Below, piece by piece: positions 52,634 to 61,785 of a stretch of DNA of 64,000 bases (positions within the stretch are counted from its first letter, which is position 1; each line of letters begins with the position of its first letter). Origin of the DNA: Peteryoungia desertarenae (GTDB lineage Bacteria; Pseudomonadota; Alphaproteobacteria; Rhizobiales; Rhizobiaceae); assembly GCF_005860795.2 (NCBI RefSeq), contig NZ_CP058350.1, positions 1,642,501 to 1,706,500 on the forward strand, in the 5' to 3' direction. Position numbers and translations under genes: made by a program. The notes under the pieces were generated by a model. The model saw only the letters and a program-made list of their open reading frames with translations, made no database searches and was not told the origin of the DNA.

Positions 52634-53314
52634 CTAGTGCCTGCCGCCTTCAACCACGACGATATGCAGGGCGCGCGGTCCGTGCGCCCCGAGCAACAGG
52701 GTCTGCTCGATATCCGCAGAGCGGGAAGGGCCGGTGATCAGATTGACCGTTCGCGGCATCTCGCCACCCTGTTTCGCACGCAGCCGTTCCCACATGCTTT
52801 CCATGTCGCCAACCACATCATCCTTGGTGAGCACCACGATGTGGTGGTCGGGCAGGAAGTTGAGTGTAACCGGATTGTCAGGACCGGAAAGCACGCAGAG
52901 CGTCCCGGTCTCGGCAATGCCGGCAAAGGCATGGCTCACGGCGACCAGATCCTGGCCATCGGATGCGCCATGTCGCAGTTCCAGTACAGGCTGCTCGGAC
53001 CAGGGCGCAGAGGCCAGTCTTGGATCGGCCCCAATGCGGATCGCAGCCGGCAGATTGCGTGCCTTGAGATAGGCAGCTGTAACTTCGGGAAGCTCGGAAA
53101 GATGCGCGATCCTTTCGACCGATGCATTGTATTTTTCAGCCATTGCCTGAAACAGGTCGAGCCGCGCATCTGGCTCAAGCTGGCCGCGTGCCGGAATGAC
53201 CCCTTTGGGATGGCTCTCAAGCCGCGACTTGATGGCCGCACGACGGCTTTCGTCATCCCCGGTCGTTTTCAAGGAATGGCGGATCTTGGCAAGAATTGCG
53301 CTGCGCTTGTCCAT
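52634..53314 (-). CDS. lutC: Lactate utilization protein LutC (LUD domain)
   Basis: A 226-residue LUD-domain protein, the third component of the LutABC L-lactate oxidation complex. The family core includes AGIAETGTLCVLSGPDNPVT near residue 135 and LITGPSRSADIEQTLLLGAH near 195. It follows lutB with the stop and start separated by two bases and is on the same strand. The start at 53314 (MDKRSAIL) is preferred over a longer frame because GGGAGCG precedes it. Confidence 0.9.
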   Translation of the reverse strand: MDKRSAILAKIRHSLKTTGDDESRRAAIKSRLESHPKGVIPARGQLEPDARLDLFQAMAEKYNASVERIAHLSELPEVTAAYLKARNLPAAIRIGADPRLASAPWSEQPVLELRHGASDGQDLVAVSHAFAGIAETGTLCVLSGPDNPVTLNFLPDHHIVVLTKDDVVGDMESMWERLRAKQGGEMPRTVNLITGPSRSADIEQTLLLGAHGPRALHIVVVEGGRH

Positions 53315-53316
53315 GG

Positions 53317-54747
53317 TCACGCTCCCTTGCCTGCCGCCTGCCGCGCCGCCCACTGCTCGGTAAAGGTCTTGCCCTCCGGCGCAGGCAGGTCCCGATGACG
53401 GGTCCAGCCCGAGGCCAGCGGTAGCGAGGAAATGCGCCCCTTGGCGCCGCCGATCATGTTCAGCATGCGCGCGCCGATACCCGTCAGGCTGCGATAGAGT
53501 TTGGGTCGCTTGGCGAAGAAAGCCCAGACACCAAGCCCGTATCGCGCCGTTGCCGGATTGAGATGCCGCTCGAATTCGCGCTCACGCCAGTGTCGCATCA
53601 TCTTTGGCAGAGGAATGCGCATCGGACAGACACTTTCGCATCGCCCACAGAAGGTTGACGCGTTCGGCAGATGGCCTGACTGGTCGACACCAAAGAGGGA
53701 AGGGGTTAGAACCGCACCCATGGGGCCGGGATAGACTGATCCATAGGCGTGCCCGCCCACCGCGTGATAAACCGGACAGTGGTTCATGCAGGCACCGCAG
53801 CGAATGCAGCGGAGCATGTCCTGGAACTCGCTGCCCAGCATGGCGGTGCGGCCATTGTCGAGCAGGATCACGTGATACTCCTCCGGCCCGTCTGGATCTT
53901 CATCCCGCCGAGGACCGGTCGAAAACGTCGTATACACCGATATGTCCTGGCCTGTTGCAGACCGCGCCAGAACGCGCAGGATCTGCGAACAATCCTCTAG
54001 CGTCGGCACGATCTTTTCGATCGAGGCGACGACAATGTGTACGCGCGGCAATGACTGAGTGAGGTCGCCGTTGCCCTCATTGGTCACGATAACGGAGGTT
54101 CCCGTTTCCGCGATCAGGAAGTTGGCTCCCGTAATGCCGATATCGGCCTGAAAATATCGCGCACGCAAAACCTGACGGGCTTCTGCCAACAGTGTTTCGG
54201 GCGCAGTCAGGTCCCGCGAAGCCGGAAGATGAGTGTGAACGCGGCGGAAATCCTCTTCCACCTGCTCCTTGTTCAGGTGTACGGCAGGCGCGATGATGTG
54301 GCTCGGATGCTCCCCGCGCAGCTGGATGATGTACTCACCCAGATCGGTCTCGACAGGCTCGATGCCCTGAGCCTCGAGGAACTCGTTGAGATTGATCTCC
54401 TCGGTGATCATCGACTTGCCCTTGGTGACGGTACGGGCGCCCGTGCGCCGACAGATGTCGAGCACGATCTGTCTGGCGTCTTCTGCCCCTTCCGCCCAGT
54501 GGACCTGTCCACCCGCCTCCTTCACCTTGGCCTCGTAAGCCTCCAGATAAAGGTCAAGATGAGCCAGCGTATGGTTCTTGATGTCGCGACCATTGTCGCG
54601 CAGGGCATCGAATTCGGGCAAGGCGGCTGCGGCTGCCGCCCGCTTGGCGATAAAGCCCTTCTCCACATTGTTCAGCGCTTTTTGAAGCTGCGGATCGACA
54701 AGCGCCCGGGCAGCATTTTGCTTGAACTGCGGTGCTGTAAACTGCAT
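53317..54747 (-). CDS. lutB: Lactate utilization iron-sulfur protein LutB
   Basis: A 476-residue protein with an N-terminal LUD domain (residues about 60-290; GITGANFLIAETGTSVIVTN) and two [4Fe-4S] ferredoxin motifs: CIRCGACMNHCPVY near 305 and CGRCESVCPMRIPL near 360. Electron-transfer subunit of LutABC, which oxidises lactate to pyruvate with transfer to quinone. It lies 21 bp after lutA. Confidence 0.94.
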   Translation of the reverse strand: MQFTAPQFKQNAARALVDPQLQKALNNVEKGFIAKRAAAAAALPEFDALRDNGRDIKNHTLAHLDLYLEAYEAKVKEAGGQVHWAEGAEDARQIVLDICRRTGARTVTKGKSMITEEINLNEFLEAQGIEPVETDLGEYIIQLRGEHPSHIIAPAVHLNKEQVEEDFRRVHTHLPASRDLTAPETLLAEARQVLRARYFQADIGITGANFLIAETGTSVIVTNEGNGDLTQSLPRVHIVVASIEKIVPTLEDCSQILRVLARSATGQDISVYTTFSTGPRRDEDPDGPEEYHVILLDNGRTAMLGSEFQDMLRCIRCGACMNHCPVYHAVGGHAYGSVYPGPMGAVLTPSLFGVDQSGHLPNASTFCGRCESVCPMRIPLPKMMRHWREREFERHLNPATARYGLGVWAFFAKRPKLYRSLTGIGARMLNMIGGAKGRISSLPLASGWTRHRDLPAPEGKTFTEQWAARQAAGKGA

Positions 54748-54768
54748 GCGCGTCTCCTCCCGATCCCT

Positions 54769-55545
54769 CTATTTGCCCGAGCCAGCGATCGGCCGATTGT
54801 CCGTCATCCCGGCCAGCACTTCGGCCACATGGCGTACTTCCATCGCGGAGCCTTCGCGCTTAAGCTTGCCCGCCATGTTCATCAGACAGCCCATGTCGCC
54901 AGCCAGCAGCATATCCGCACCGGTGGCGGAAATGGTTGCCGTCTTCTTCGATACGATGGTCGCCGAGATATCGGAGTATTTGACGCAGAAAGTCCCACCG
55001 AAGCCGCAACATACGTCGGATCCAGCCATCTCTTTCAGCTTAAGCCCCTCAACTGTTGAAAGAAGCTGGCGTGGCTGCTGGGCAATGCCAAGCTCTCTAA
55101 GGCCTGAACAGCTGTCATGATAGGTGACACTCTTGTCCAGTCTTGCGGCCACGCCCGTCATGCCGCGAACATCTGTCAGGAAGGACACAAGCTCAAACAC
55201 CTTGTTCGAGAACCGGCGACATCGCGCTTCCCATTTCGCATCGCCCTTGAAGAGGTCGGGATAATGCTTTTTCAGCATGGCGCCGCAGGAGCCGGATGGA
55301 GCTACAACATAATCAAACCCCTCGAACACCTCGATCACTTGGCGGGCGATCTCGCGCGTGTCCTTTGTGTCTCCGGAGTTATAGGCCGGCTGGCCACAGC
55401 AGGTCTGGGCGAGCGGCACATGAACCTCGCATCCGGCCTCCTCGATCAGCTTTGCGGCAGCGAACCCGACACTCGGACGGAAAAGGTCCACGAGACAGGT
55501 GGCAAAAAGTCCGACTCTAGGCTTGCCTGAGGCTTCAATGCTCAT
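54769..55545 (-). CDS. lutA: Lactate utilization iron-sulfur protein LutA
   Basis: A 258-residue protein with two CCG domains, each a heterodisulfide-reductase-type iron-sulfur site: APSGSCGAMLKKHYPDLF near residue 85 and GSDVCCGFGGTFCVKYSD near 185. The N-terminal VGLFATCLVDLFRPSVG is typical. First catalytic gene of the lut operon. The start at 55545 overlaps the regulator's stop by four bases (ATGA), so it is translated with it. Confidence 0.93.
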   Translation of the reverse strand: MSIEASGKPRVGLFATCLVDLFRPSVGFAAAKLIEEAGCEVHVPLAQTCCGQPAYNSGDTKDTREIARQVIEVFEGFDYVVAPSGSCGAMLKKHYPDLFKGDAKWEARCRRFSNKVFELVSFLTDVRGMTGVAARLDKSVTYHDSCSGLRELGIAQQPRQLLSTVEGLKLKEMAGSDVCCGFGGTFCVKYSDISATIVSKKTATISATGADMLLAGDMGCLMNMAGKLKREGSAMEVRHVAEVLAGMTDNRPIAGSGK

Positions 55546-56384
55546 GCCGAGCCCTCCGTTTTGTTGCTGGGTGGTGTCTTGAGACTGCGTCCGTTGTTGG
55601 AACTCTGATCGCGCTGGATCAGACGCAGTTTGGCGACGCGTCCCCATTCATCGGCCCGATTGGCCGCTTCGACCGCTTGTATGACGAAGTCGATATGTGC
55701 CTGGGCGGCCGCCTTGGCAGCCGGTGCGTTTCCGGCCACCACAGCGTCATGGATCGCTATATGCTGTTCCAGCAGCCGTTCCCGCGCATGCGGAAAGGCA
55801 AAAACGGCCCGGCGATTGAAGAAGATGCCCTCAGACAGCAGTCGGTAGCAGGCACGCATCGTGTGCAGCAGGATGATGTTGTGTGCCGCCTCGCCGATGG
55901 CATTGTGGAATTCGACATCGGCAGAGAGCTCCTCCTCCGGCTTGCCACTGGCATGGGCCGCGCGCATGTCAGTGATGATGCGTGAAAGGAGCGCCTTGTC
56001 CGTCTCGGTCGCGCGCTGGGCGGCGAGCTCTGCCGTCAACCCCTCCAGTTCCCGGCGATACTCCAGATAGTCGCGGGTTGCTCTCGCATGGCGTGAAATG
56101 AGATCGGTAATGGGCCTGGAAAACACCTGGCCAATGATGTCAGCAACATAGGTGCCGCCGCCGTGATGGCTGACCAGCAGGCCGCGCGCTTCAAGTTCTT
56201 TGAGAGCTTCACGCAAAATGGGGCGGGAAACGTCCAGCGATTGCGAAAGATCTCTTTCCCCGGGCAGCCTGTCGCCGTCGCGCAGGACGCCTTCAAGGAT
56301 CAGCAGCTCGATCCGCTGAACAACCTCATCGGCTGTGCGGCTATGGTTGATCTCCGAAAATAGCTTGTCTTCACCGGTGCTCAC
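55542..56384 (-). CDS. FadR/GntR-family regulator of the lut operon
   Basis: A 280-residue regulator. The GntR winged HTH occupies about residues 15-85 (DGDRLPGERDLSQSLDVSRP), and the FCD effector domain about 100-245, with metal-binding residues in DVEFHNAIGEAAHN and the His in HIAIHDAVV and AHIDFVI. It is the first gene of the lut operon, as LldR/LutR regulators commonly are, and probably responds to lactate. A near-palindrome at 56426-56444 is its likely operator. Confidence 0.9.
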   Translation of the reverse strand: MSTGEDKLFSEINHSRTADEVVQRIELLILEGVLRDGDRLPGERDLSQSLDVSRPILREALKELEARGLLVSHHGGGTYVADIIGQVFSRPITDLISRHARATRDYLEYRRELEGLTAELAAQRATETDKALLSRIITDMRAAHASGKPEEELSADVEFHNAIGEAAHNIILLHTMRACYRLLSEGIFFNRRAVFAFPHARERLLEQHIAIHDAVVAGNAPAAKAAAQAHIDFVIQAVEAANRADEWGRVAKLRLIQRDQSSNNGRSLKTPPSNKTEGSA

Positions 56385-56425
56385 GCCTGCCTCCCTGAAG
56401 CGTTTCTATCAAGCTTGGAGCAGAT

Positions 56426-56444
56426 TGGTCAAATTAATTGTCCA
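56426..56444. promoter_or_regulatory. Probable FadR-type operator upstream of the lut operon
   Basis: TGGTCAAATTAATTGTCCA is an imperfect 19-bp palindrome (seven of nine pairs match) centred at 56435, 51 bp upstream of the regulator start. It resembles the short TGGTC/GACCA-type operators of lactate-responsive FadR family members. Confidence 0.4.
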
Positions 56445-56557
56445 CTTTGATCGTCACTCCGTGACACCGTGGCGCAGATTTGCTTTTTTCGAGACACTCG
56501 ACATCTGCGCGTTATAGGTGCTTTGCTATTTCAGGTGGACGAGGAGGGGACAAGATA

Positions 56558-57829
56558 ATGGCGAAGGGTGATTTTGCATTTCCGGTAGCGCCGGAACGGG
56601 CATTGGCTCTCGGCGAAATCCACGCCAGACCCTATGTGCTGGTGCAATCCGGTCGGGTTATCTTCCAGCTCGCCTTCATGATGGATGGGGGCGCAAGCGT
56701 GCACCACGCGGCCATCGCCGAATTGTCGCGCGCCCGTGGCATTGCGCCGCCAGAGCCGCAGGCGCGCCATCATGCCTTGCCCTGGGGGCAGGGCACCTTG
56801 CGCTGGGAGAGACACACCGAGTTTTCGACCTGGTTCTGGGATGCGCCTTTGCCGGACAGGTTTGGCGGCGAAGTGCCGGTGCATCCCTTTGGCGATGGCT
56901 TCAAGGCGCCGGGCTCGCTGATCTCCGGTATCCGGCTTGAACTGCGTCCGGAGGGCAAGGAAACTGAGGAGGCCTTTGCCATTTTCGACCCGGCAAGCCT
57001 TTGCCACAGCACGTTGAAAAACGGCCAGGCTTCAGTTTTGACCGATTTCCGACAGGATGGAAATGGTCTGACCCAGATCCTTGTCATTGACCGCGCCTTG
57101 ACGGAAGCGGGAAGGGGCGCCGTGGTCCAGCGTCTTCTGGACATCGAAACCTACAGGACGCTGGCCATGCTGGGATTGCCACTTGCCCAGACCCTTTCAC
57201 CGGAAATCCGCCGGATCGAGGATGGCCTGACAGCGGCTACCCAGCGCATGAAGCTGCGCGCGCGGGAGGAGGCAGACGAAATCCTCGGTGACATTACCCG
57301 CCTTGCCGCGGAACTTGAGGCCAATGCCGCCCTGAGCCTCTATCGTTTTGGCGCAAGCCGTGCCTATGACGGCATCGTTCGCGAGCGCATCAAGTCGCTC
57401 GATGAAACGCCGGTGCCAGGGTTTGAAACGCTGGGCTCCTTCCTTGAGCGCCGAATGGCGCCGGCCATGCGGACCTGTCAGTCCGTCGAGGAACGTCAAG
57501 CCAACCTGTCGCGCAAGCTTTCCCGTGCCACGGGACTGGTCAGGTCCTGGATTGATGTCGAGCTTGAGCGACAAAACTCCGATCTGCTCAACACGATGAA
57601 CAGCCGCGCGGAAATGCAATTACGGCTACAGCAGACGGTCGAAGGTCTCTCGGTCGCTGCCATTTCCTATTACATCGTTGGCCTTGTCGGCTATGCGGCC
57701 AAGGCGATCAACCCCGACCTCTTGCCTTTCGATCCGGCAATCATCACCGGTCTTTCGGTCCCGATTGCGGTGTTGGCCGTCTGGCTCGTTGTTCGGCGGA
57801 TCCGCAGGCGGCATGCAGACCGAAGCTGA
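56558..57829 (+). CDS. DUF3422 family membrane protein
   Basis: A 423-residue protein of the DUF3422 family, common in alphaproteobacteria. It opens with the family N-terminus (VAPERALALGEIHARPYVL), has a long alpha-helical middle with many Arg and Glu residues (about 230-370), and ends in two membrane segments at about 365-405 (YYIVGLVGYAAKAI; GLSVPIAVLAVWLVV). GGAGGGG precedes the ATG at 56558. Function unknown; the fold places most of the protein on one side of the inner membrane. It is transcribed divergently from the lut operon. Confidence 0.85.
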   Translation: MAKGDFAFPVAPERALALGEIHARPYVLVQSGRVIFQLAFMMDGGASVHHAAIAELSRARGIAPPEPQARHHALPWGQGTLRWERHTEFSTWFWDAPLPDRFGGEVPVHPFGDGFKAPGSLISGIRLELRPEGKETEEAFAIFDPASLCHSTLKNGQASVLTDFRQDGNGLTQILVIDRALTEAGRGAVVQRLLDIETYRTLAMLGLPLAQTLSPEIRRIEDGLTAATQRMKLRAREEADEILGDITRLAAELEANAALSLYRFGASRAYDGIVRERIKSLDETPVPGFETLGSFLERRMAPAMRTCQSVEERQANLSRKLSRATGLVRSWIDVELERQNSDLLNTMNSRAEMQLRLQQTVEGLSVAAISYYIVGLVGYAAKAINPDLLPFDPAIITGLSVPIAVLAVWLVVRRIRRRHADRS

Positions 57830-57914
57830 GAAGCGTTTGCATATTCGGATTTTGCCTTGCCGCATCGTCACTTGCGTCCGATATAGGGCAATCATTTTCT
57901 AAAACGGGAACATC

Positions 57915-59324
57915 ATGGCCCGGCAGGCGCGCGCAAAACTCGACCGCAAGGGGCTCCACGCCCTCGGGATCGATAAACTGATCGACATCTTGCTCGAAGA
58001 GGCTTCTGCCAACAAGGCGTTAAAGGCAAGACTGCAAACGGCTCTTGCCGGCGAAGCAGGCCCTGCCGAAATGTCACGTATGATTGATCGCCGTCTGGAC
58101 CTGATTGATCAGGCCACAACCCGCATCAACAAGGCACGAGCAAAGGATCTGGCCGTCGATTTTGCCGGACTCACCCGTTCAATCCTCTCCGAACTTGGCG
58201 GCAGCGACCCGCTTGGTGCCGCCGAACGCATCGTGCGGTTTCTCGCCCTGCGCTTTCCGATCTCCTCGCGGCTTGTCGTGGACAGTGCGCGGCTCTGGAA
58301 GGTCTTTGATGATGCCGAAATTGCCGCTCTCGATCTGATCCAGTCGCTGGCGCCAGCCGATCAGGTTTCACTCGTACCTCTCATCGAAAAACTCCGTCTC
58401 AGGGATCGCTACGGAGAGCATATCGATTTCCTGCAGGCGCTTGTGACAAGACTGTCTGGCGCTGCTGCAGGGGAGTGGACATCGGTTCTGGCGGCCACAG
58501 TTGCATCCGAGCCCGGAAAGTTCGGCGCTCTCGATCTGCTGCAACGTCTCGCTTTGCATCGCGGTGATGTCGATGCCTATGTTGAACTCGAAAACCGCAA
58601 GCCGGAAAACCGCCGCGACAGTCTCGCCATAGCCCGTCTTCTTTTCGACAAGCAGCGCTATCAGGAGGCTCTGGACTGGTTGAAACTTCGCCCGAAGCCG
58701 ATCCGCCTCCTGTCGGTCAATGGCGTCATGGCATCTGTAGGACCTGAATTCGACGAACGCGAGCGCCGCCTGCTGGAGGCGGACGTCCTGGAAAAACTGA
58801 AGCGCAAGGACGACGCCCAGGCACTGCGTTGGCAGGAATTCGCCGATACGCTCGATCCGGTCATCCTGCGTCTCTATCTGTCGAAGCTCGATGATTTTGC
58901 CGAATTCGATGAAATGGATCGGGCGCTGCTTCTGGTGCACACGTCAGAGGATATCTACAGCGCCCTCGAATTCCTGATCGCCTGGCCACGTCTCGATCTC
59001 GCGGTCCGCCACGTCTTCGACAACGAGCACCGTTGGGATGGCCGTCATACGAATGTACTGCTACCCGCTGCCGATACTCTGTCCGAAGTCGATCCGCTGG
59101 CTGCAACACTGCTTTACCGGACGATCGTGTCAGACGTTCTGAAACTGGCCATGGTGTCGGCCTATGACGATGCGGCGGCGGCTTTGATTGCGCTCAACCG
59201 CCTGGAACCGCGTCTGCCCGAAAACTCCGGGTTCACTGACCATCGCAGTTTCATGACCGAACTTCGACGGCTTCATGCTCGCAAACAGGGTTTCTGGGGT
59301 GTTGCGCCTGGCGGATCTCTCTAA
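57915..59324 (+). CDS. DUF6880 family protein
   Basis: A 469-residue, largely alpha-helical protein that matches DUF6880 by its N-terminus (LHALGIDKLIDILLEEASAN) and the following helical repeats (FPISSRLVVDSARLWKVFDD near 115). The latter half shows TPR/HEAT-like pairs, for example RLLFDKQRYQEALDWLKLRP. No catalytic site visible. It ends by overlapping four bases with the convergent LysR gene. Function unknown. Confidence 0.8.
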   Translation: MARQARAKLDRKGLHALGIDKLIDILLEEASANKALKARLQTALAGEAGPAEMSRMIDRRLDLIDQATTRINKARAKDLAVDFAGLTRSILSELGGSDPLGAAERIVRFLALRFPISSRLVVDSARLWKVFDDAEIAALDLIQSLAPADQVSLVPLIEKLRLRDRYGEHIDFLQALVTRLSGAAAGEWTSVLAATVASEPGKFGALDLLQRLALHRGDVDAYVELENRKPENRRDSLAIARLLFDKQRYQEALDWLKLRPKPIRLLSVNGVMASVGPEFDERERRLLEADVLEKLKRKDDAQALRWQEFADTLDPVILRLYLSKLDDFAEFDEMDRALLLVHTSEDIYSALEFLIAWPRLDLAVRHVFDNEHRWDGRHTNVLLPAADTLSEVDPLAATLLYRTIVSDVLKLAMVSAYDDAAAALIALNRLEPRLPENSGFTDHRSFMTELRRLHARKQGFWGVAPGGSL

Positions 59325-60217
59325 AGATCCCAGTAGGGCACTGGCCCATAAAGCTCCGCCAGATAATCGATAAACAGACGCACCTTGGCTGGCAGGAACT
59401 GCCGGCTTGGATAGACGGCGGACAGCGCCACATTGCGTGAGCTTTCATAGGCCGGCAACACCTGGACGAGTTGCCCAGTCTTGAGTTCTCCGCCGACATC
59501 CCAGGTGGAACGCAGCGCAATGCCGAGCCCGCCGATGACCGCTTCGCGGATCACTTCGCTCGAATTGGTGATCAGGCTGCCTTCCGGGCGAAGGGTCACG
59601 GGCCCGTTGGGTCCCTCAAGCCGCCAGGAATCATTGTTGTGCGCCGGCAGGCATCGGTGGCTTTTGAGATCCTCGATCGTTTCCGGTATGCCATGTTCGG
59701 CGAGATAACCGGGAGACGCGCAGAGCAGTCGTCGCACCGGCGCCAGCCGTTTTGCGACCAGAGAGGAATCGGTCAGTTCCGCGATACGAATGGCGAGGTC
59801 GAAGCCACCGCCAACGATATCGGTCAGTTCATCAGATAAAACGAGATGGATCGCAAGATCCGGATGTGCCCGCATGAAGCTCTTGAGGTGAGGGGCCACA
59901 TGCAGGCGACCGAACGAGGTGGGGGCCGAGATCTTCAAAATCCCGTTCACTTCCGATGAACGGCCAGAGGCATAGGCTTCGGCCTCTTCAAGGCCTGCAA
60001 GAATCGAGAGAACCCGTTCGTGAAAGCCCTGACCGGCTTCCGTCAACGATATTTGCCGGGTCGTCCGCTGCAGAAGCCGGGTGCCGAGTTTGTCCTCCAG
60101 CCGCTTTATCCGCTTGGATACCACCGCCGGAGACAGGCCGAGATCGCGCGCTGCTGTCGACATGCTGCCGGCGGCAATGACCCGTACGAAGACTTCAAGA
60201 TCACCAAGATTGGTCAT
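59321..60217 (-). CDS. LysR-family regulator, probably of the glycolate oxidase operon
   Basis: A 298-residue LysR protein of the subgroup with FVRVIAAGSMSTAARDLGLS (HTH) and VVSKRIKRLEDKLGTRLLQR, effector domain from residue 90 (LKISAPTSFGRLHVAPHLKS). Divergent from glcD across 134 bp, which suggests control of the glc operon. Inference from position; the ligand is not known. Confidence 0.9.
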   Translation of the reverse strand: MTNLGDLEVFVRVIAAGSMSTAARDLGLSPAVVSKRIKRLEDKLGTRLLQRTTRQISLTEAGQGFHERVLSILAGLEEAEAYASGRSSEVNGILKISAPTSFGRLHVAPHLKSFMRAHPDLAIHLVLSDELTDIVGGGFDLAIRIAELTDSSLVAKRLAPVRRLLCASPGYLAEHGIPETIEDLKSHRCLPAHNNDSWRLEGPNGPVTLRPEGSLITNSSEVIREAVIGGLGIALRSTWDVGGELKTGQLVQVLPAYESSRNVALSAVYPSRQFLPAKVRLFIDYLAELYGPVPYWDL

Positions 60218-60351
60218 GTCGATCGCTATTTTTTACCTATTCGTCATAAGTGCATAGCATTTGCTGTCGCAATAATGAAGTGGTAAAGAATTTAGACCAA
60301 TTGAGGATTGGGCGATTTCGGGCTAGGGTCGGACGAAAAGGGGAGGATTGC

Positions 60352-61785
60352 ATGTCAGAAGCCATAGCCTTCTTGGAGCCGCGTGACGCGGTTCTGTCGC
60401 GCCGTCGAGAGATCATCGAGGATTTGTCTGAGCTTGTGCCTGCGGGGCGCCTCGTCCACGAGCCTACGGCCTTGGTTCCGTTCGAAACCGATGGCTTTAT
60501 CGCCTATCGCCGCCGCCCCCTGGCCGTCGTCCTGCCCGAAACGACCGAGCAGGTTGCTGCCGTGATGAAATACTGTCATCGCTACGGCATTCCGGTCATT
60601 CCGCGCGGGGCGGGCACATCGTTATCGGGAGGCGCTATTCCGCAGGAAGATGCAGTCGTTCTCGGCCTGTCCGCCATGACCCGCATTCTCGACATTGACT
60701 ATGCCAATCGCTGCGCCGTTGTGCAGGCAGGCGTGACCAATCTGGCGATTTCTGAAGCTGTTGGTGCCGACGGCTATTTTTATGCGCCCGATCCAAGCTC
60801 GCAGCTGGCCTGCACGATCGGCGGCAATATCGCCATGAATTCGGGCGGTGCCCACTGTCTGAAATATGGCGTCACGACCAACAACCTTCTGGGTGTGAAG
60901 CTCGTGCTCGTCGATGGCACGATCATCGATCTTGGTGGCAAGCATCTCGATGCAACAGGTTACGACCTTCTGGGTCTCGTCTGCGGCTCGGAGGGTCAGC
61001 TTGGCATTGTGACCGAGGCCACCGTCCGTCTTCTGGCCAAGCCGGAGGGGGCGCGGCCCGTCCTGTTCGGCTTCGACAGCGCCGAAGCCGCCGGTTCCTG
61101 CGTTGCCGATGTCATCGGCGCCGGCATTGTGCCCGTCGCCATTGAATTCATGGACAAGCCTGCGATCGAAATCTGCGAGGCCTTCGCCAAGGCCGGCTAT
61201 CCGCTGGATGTCGAGGCTCTCCTGATCGTGGAAGTCGAGGGTTCAGAGGCTGAAATGGAAGCCATGCTCGCCTCCATCGTTGAGATTGCCAAGCGTCACA
61301 ACGTCAAGACCGTACGCGAAAGCCAGTCTCCGACAGAGGCCGCGCTGATCTGGAAAGGACGCAAATCAGCCTTTGGCGCCACCGGTCGAATTGCCGACTA
61401 TATCTGCATGGACGGAACGGTGCCGCTCAGTCAGCTTGCCTATGTCTTGAAAAAGACATCCGAAATCATCGACCGCTACGGCCTGCGCGTCGCCAATGTC
61501 TTCCACGCGGGTGACGGCAACATGCATCCGTTGATCCTCTACAACATCAACGATCCCGAGGATGCGGCCAAGGCCGAAGCGGCTGGCATGGAAATCCTCA
61601 AGCTCTGTGTCGATGCAGGCGGTTGCCTTACAGGTGAACATGGTGTCGGCATCGAAAAGCGTGACCTGATGCGCCATCAGTTCTCTGATGTCGATCTCGA
61701 CCAGCAGATGGCTGTGCGCTCCGCCTTCGATGCGGACTGGATTCTCAACCCTTCGAAGGTCTTTCCGCTGGAGGGTCGGTCCTGA
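60352..61785 (+). CDS. glcD: Glycolate oxidase FAD-binding subunit GlcD
   Basis: A 477-residue FAD enzyme oxidising glycolate to glyoxylate. The PCMH-type FAD domain shows PRGAGTSLSGGAIPQ near residue 84, GGNIAMNSGGAHCLKYG near 158 and GLVCGSEGQLGIVTE near 210; the C-terminus has AGGCLTGEHGVGIEKRDL near 422. GGGAGG (60341-60346) supports ATG 60352. It overlaps glcE by one base. Confidence 0.94.
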   Translation: MSEAIAFLEPRDAVLSRRREIIEDLSELVPAGRLVHEPTALVPFETDGFIAYRRRPLAVVLPETTEQVAAVMKYCHRYGIPVIPRGAGTSLSGGAIPQEDAVVLGLSAMTRILDIDYANRCAVVQAGVTNLAISEAVGADGYFYAPDPSSQLACTIGGNIAMNSGGAHCLKYGVTTNNLLGVKLVLVDGTIIDLGGKHLDATGYDLLGLVCGSEGQLGIVTEATVRLLAKPEGARPVLFGFDSAEAAGSCVADVIGAGIVPVAIEFMDKPAIEICEAFAKAGYPLDVEALLIVEVEGSEAEMEAMLASIVEIAKRHNVKTVRESQSPTEAALIWKGRKSAFGATGRIADYICMDGTVPLSQLAYVLKKTSEIIDRYGLRVANVFHAGDGNMHPLILYNINDPEDAAKAEAAGMEILKLCVDAGGCLTGEHGVGIEKRDLMRHQFSDVDLDQQMAVRSAFDADWILNPSKVFPLEGRS

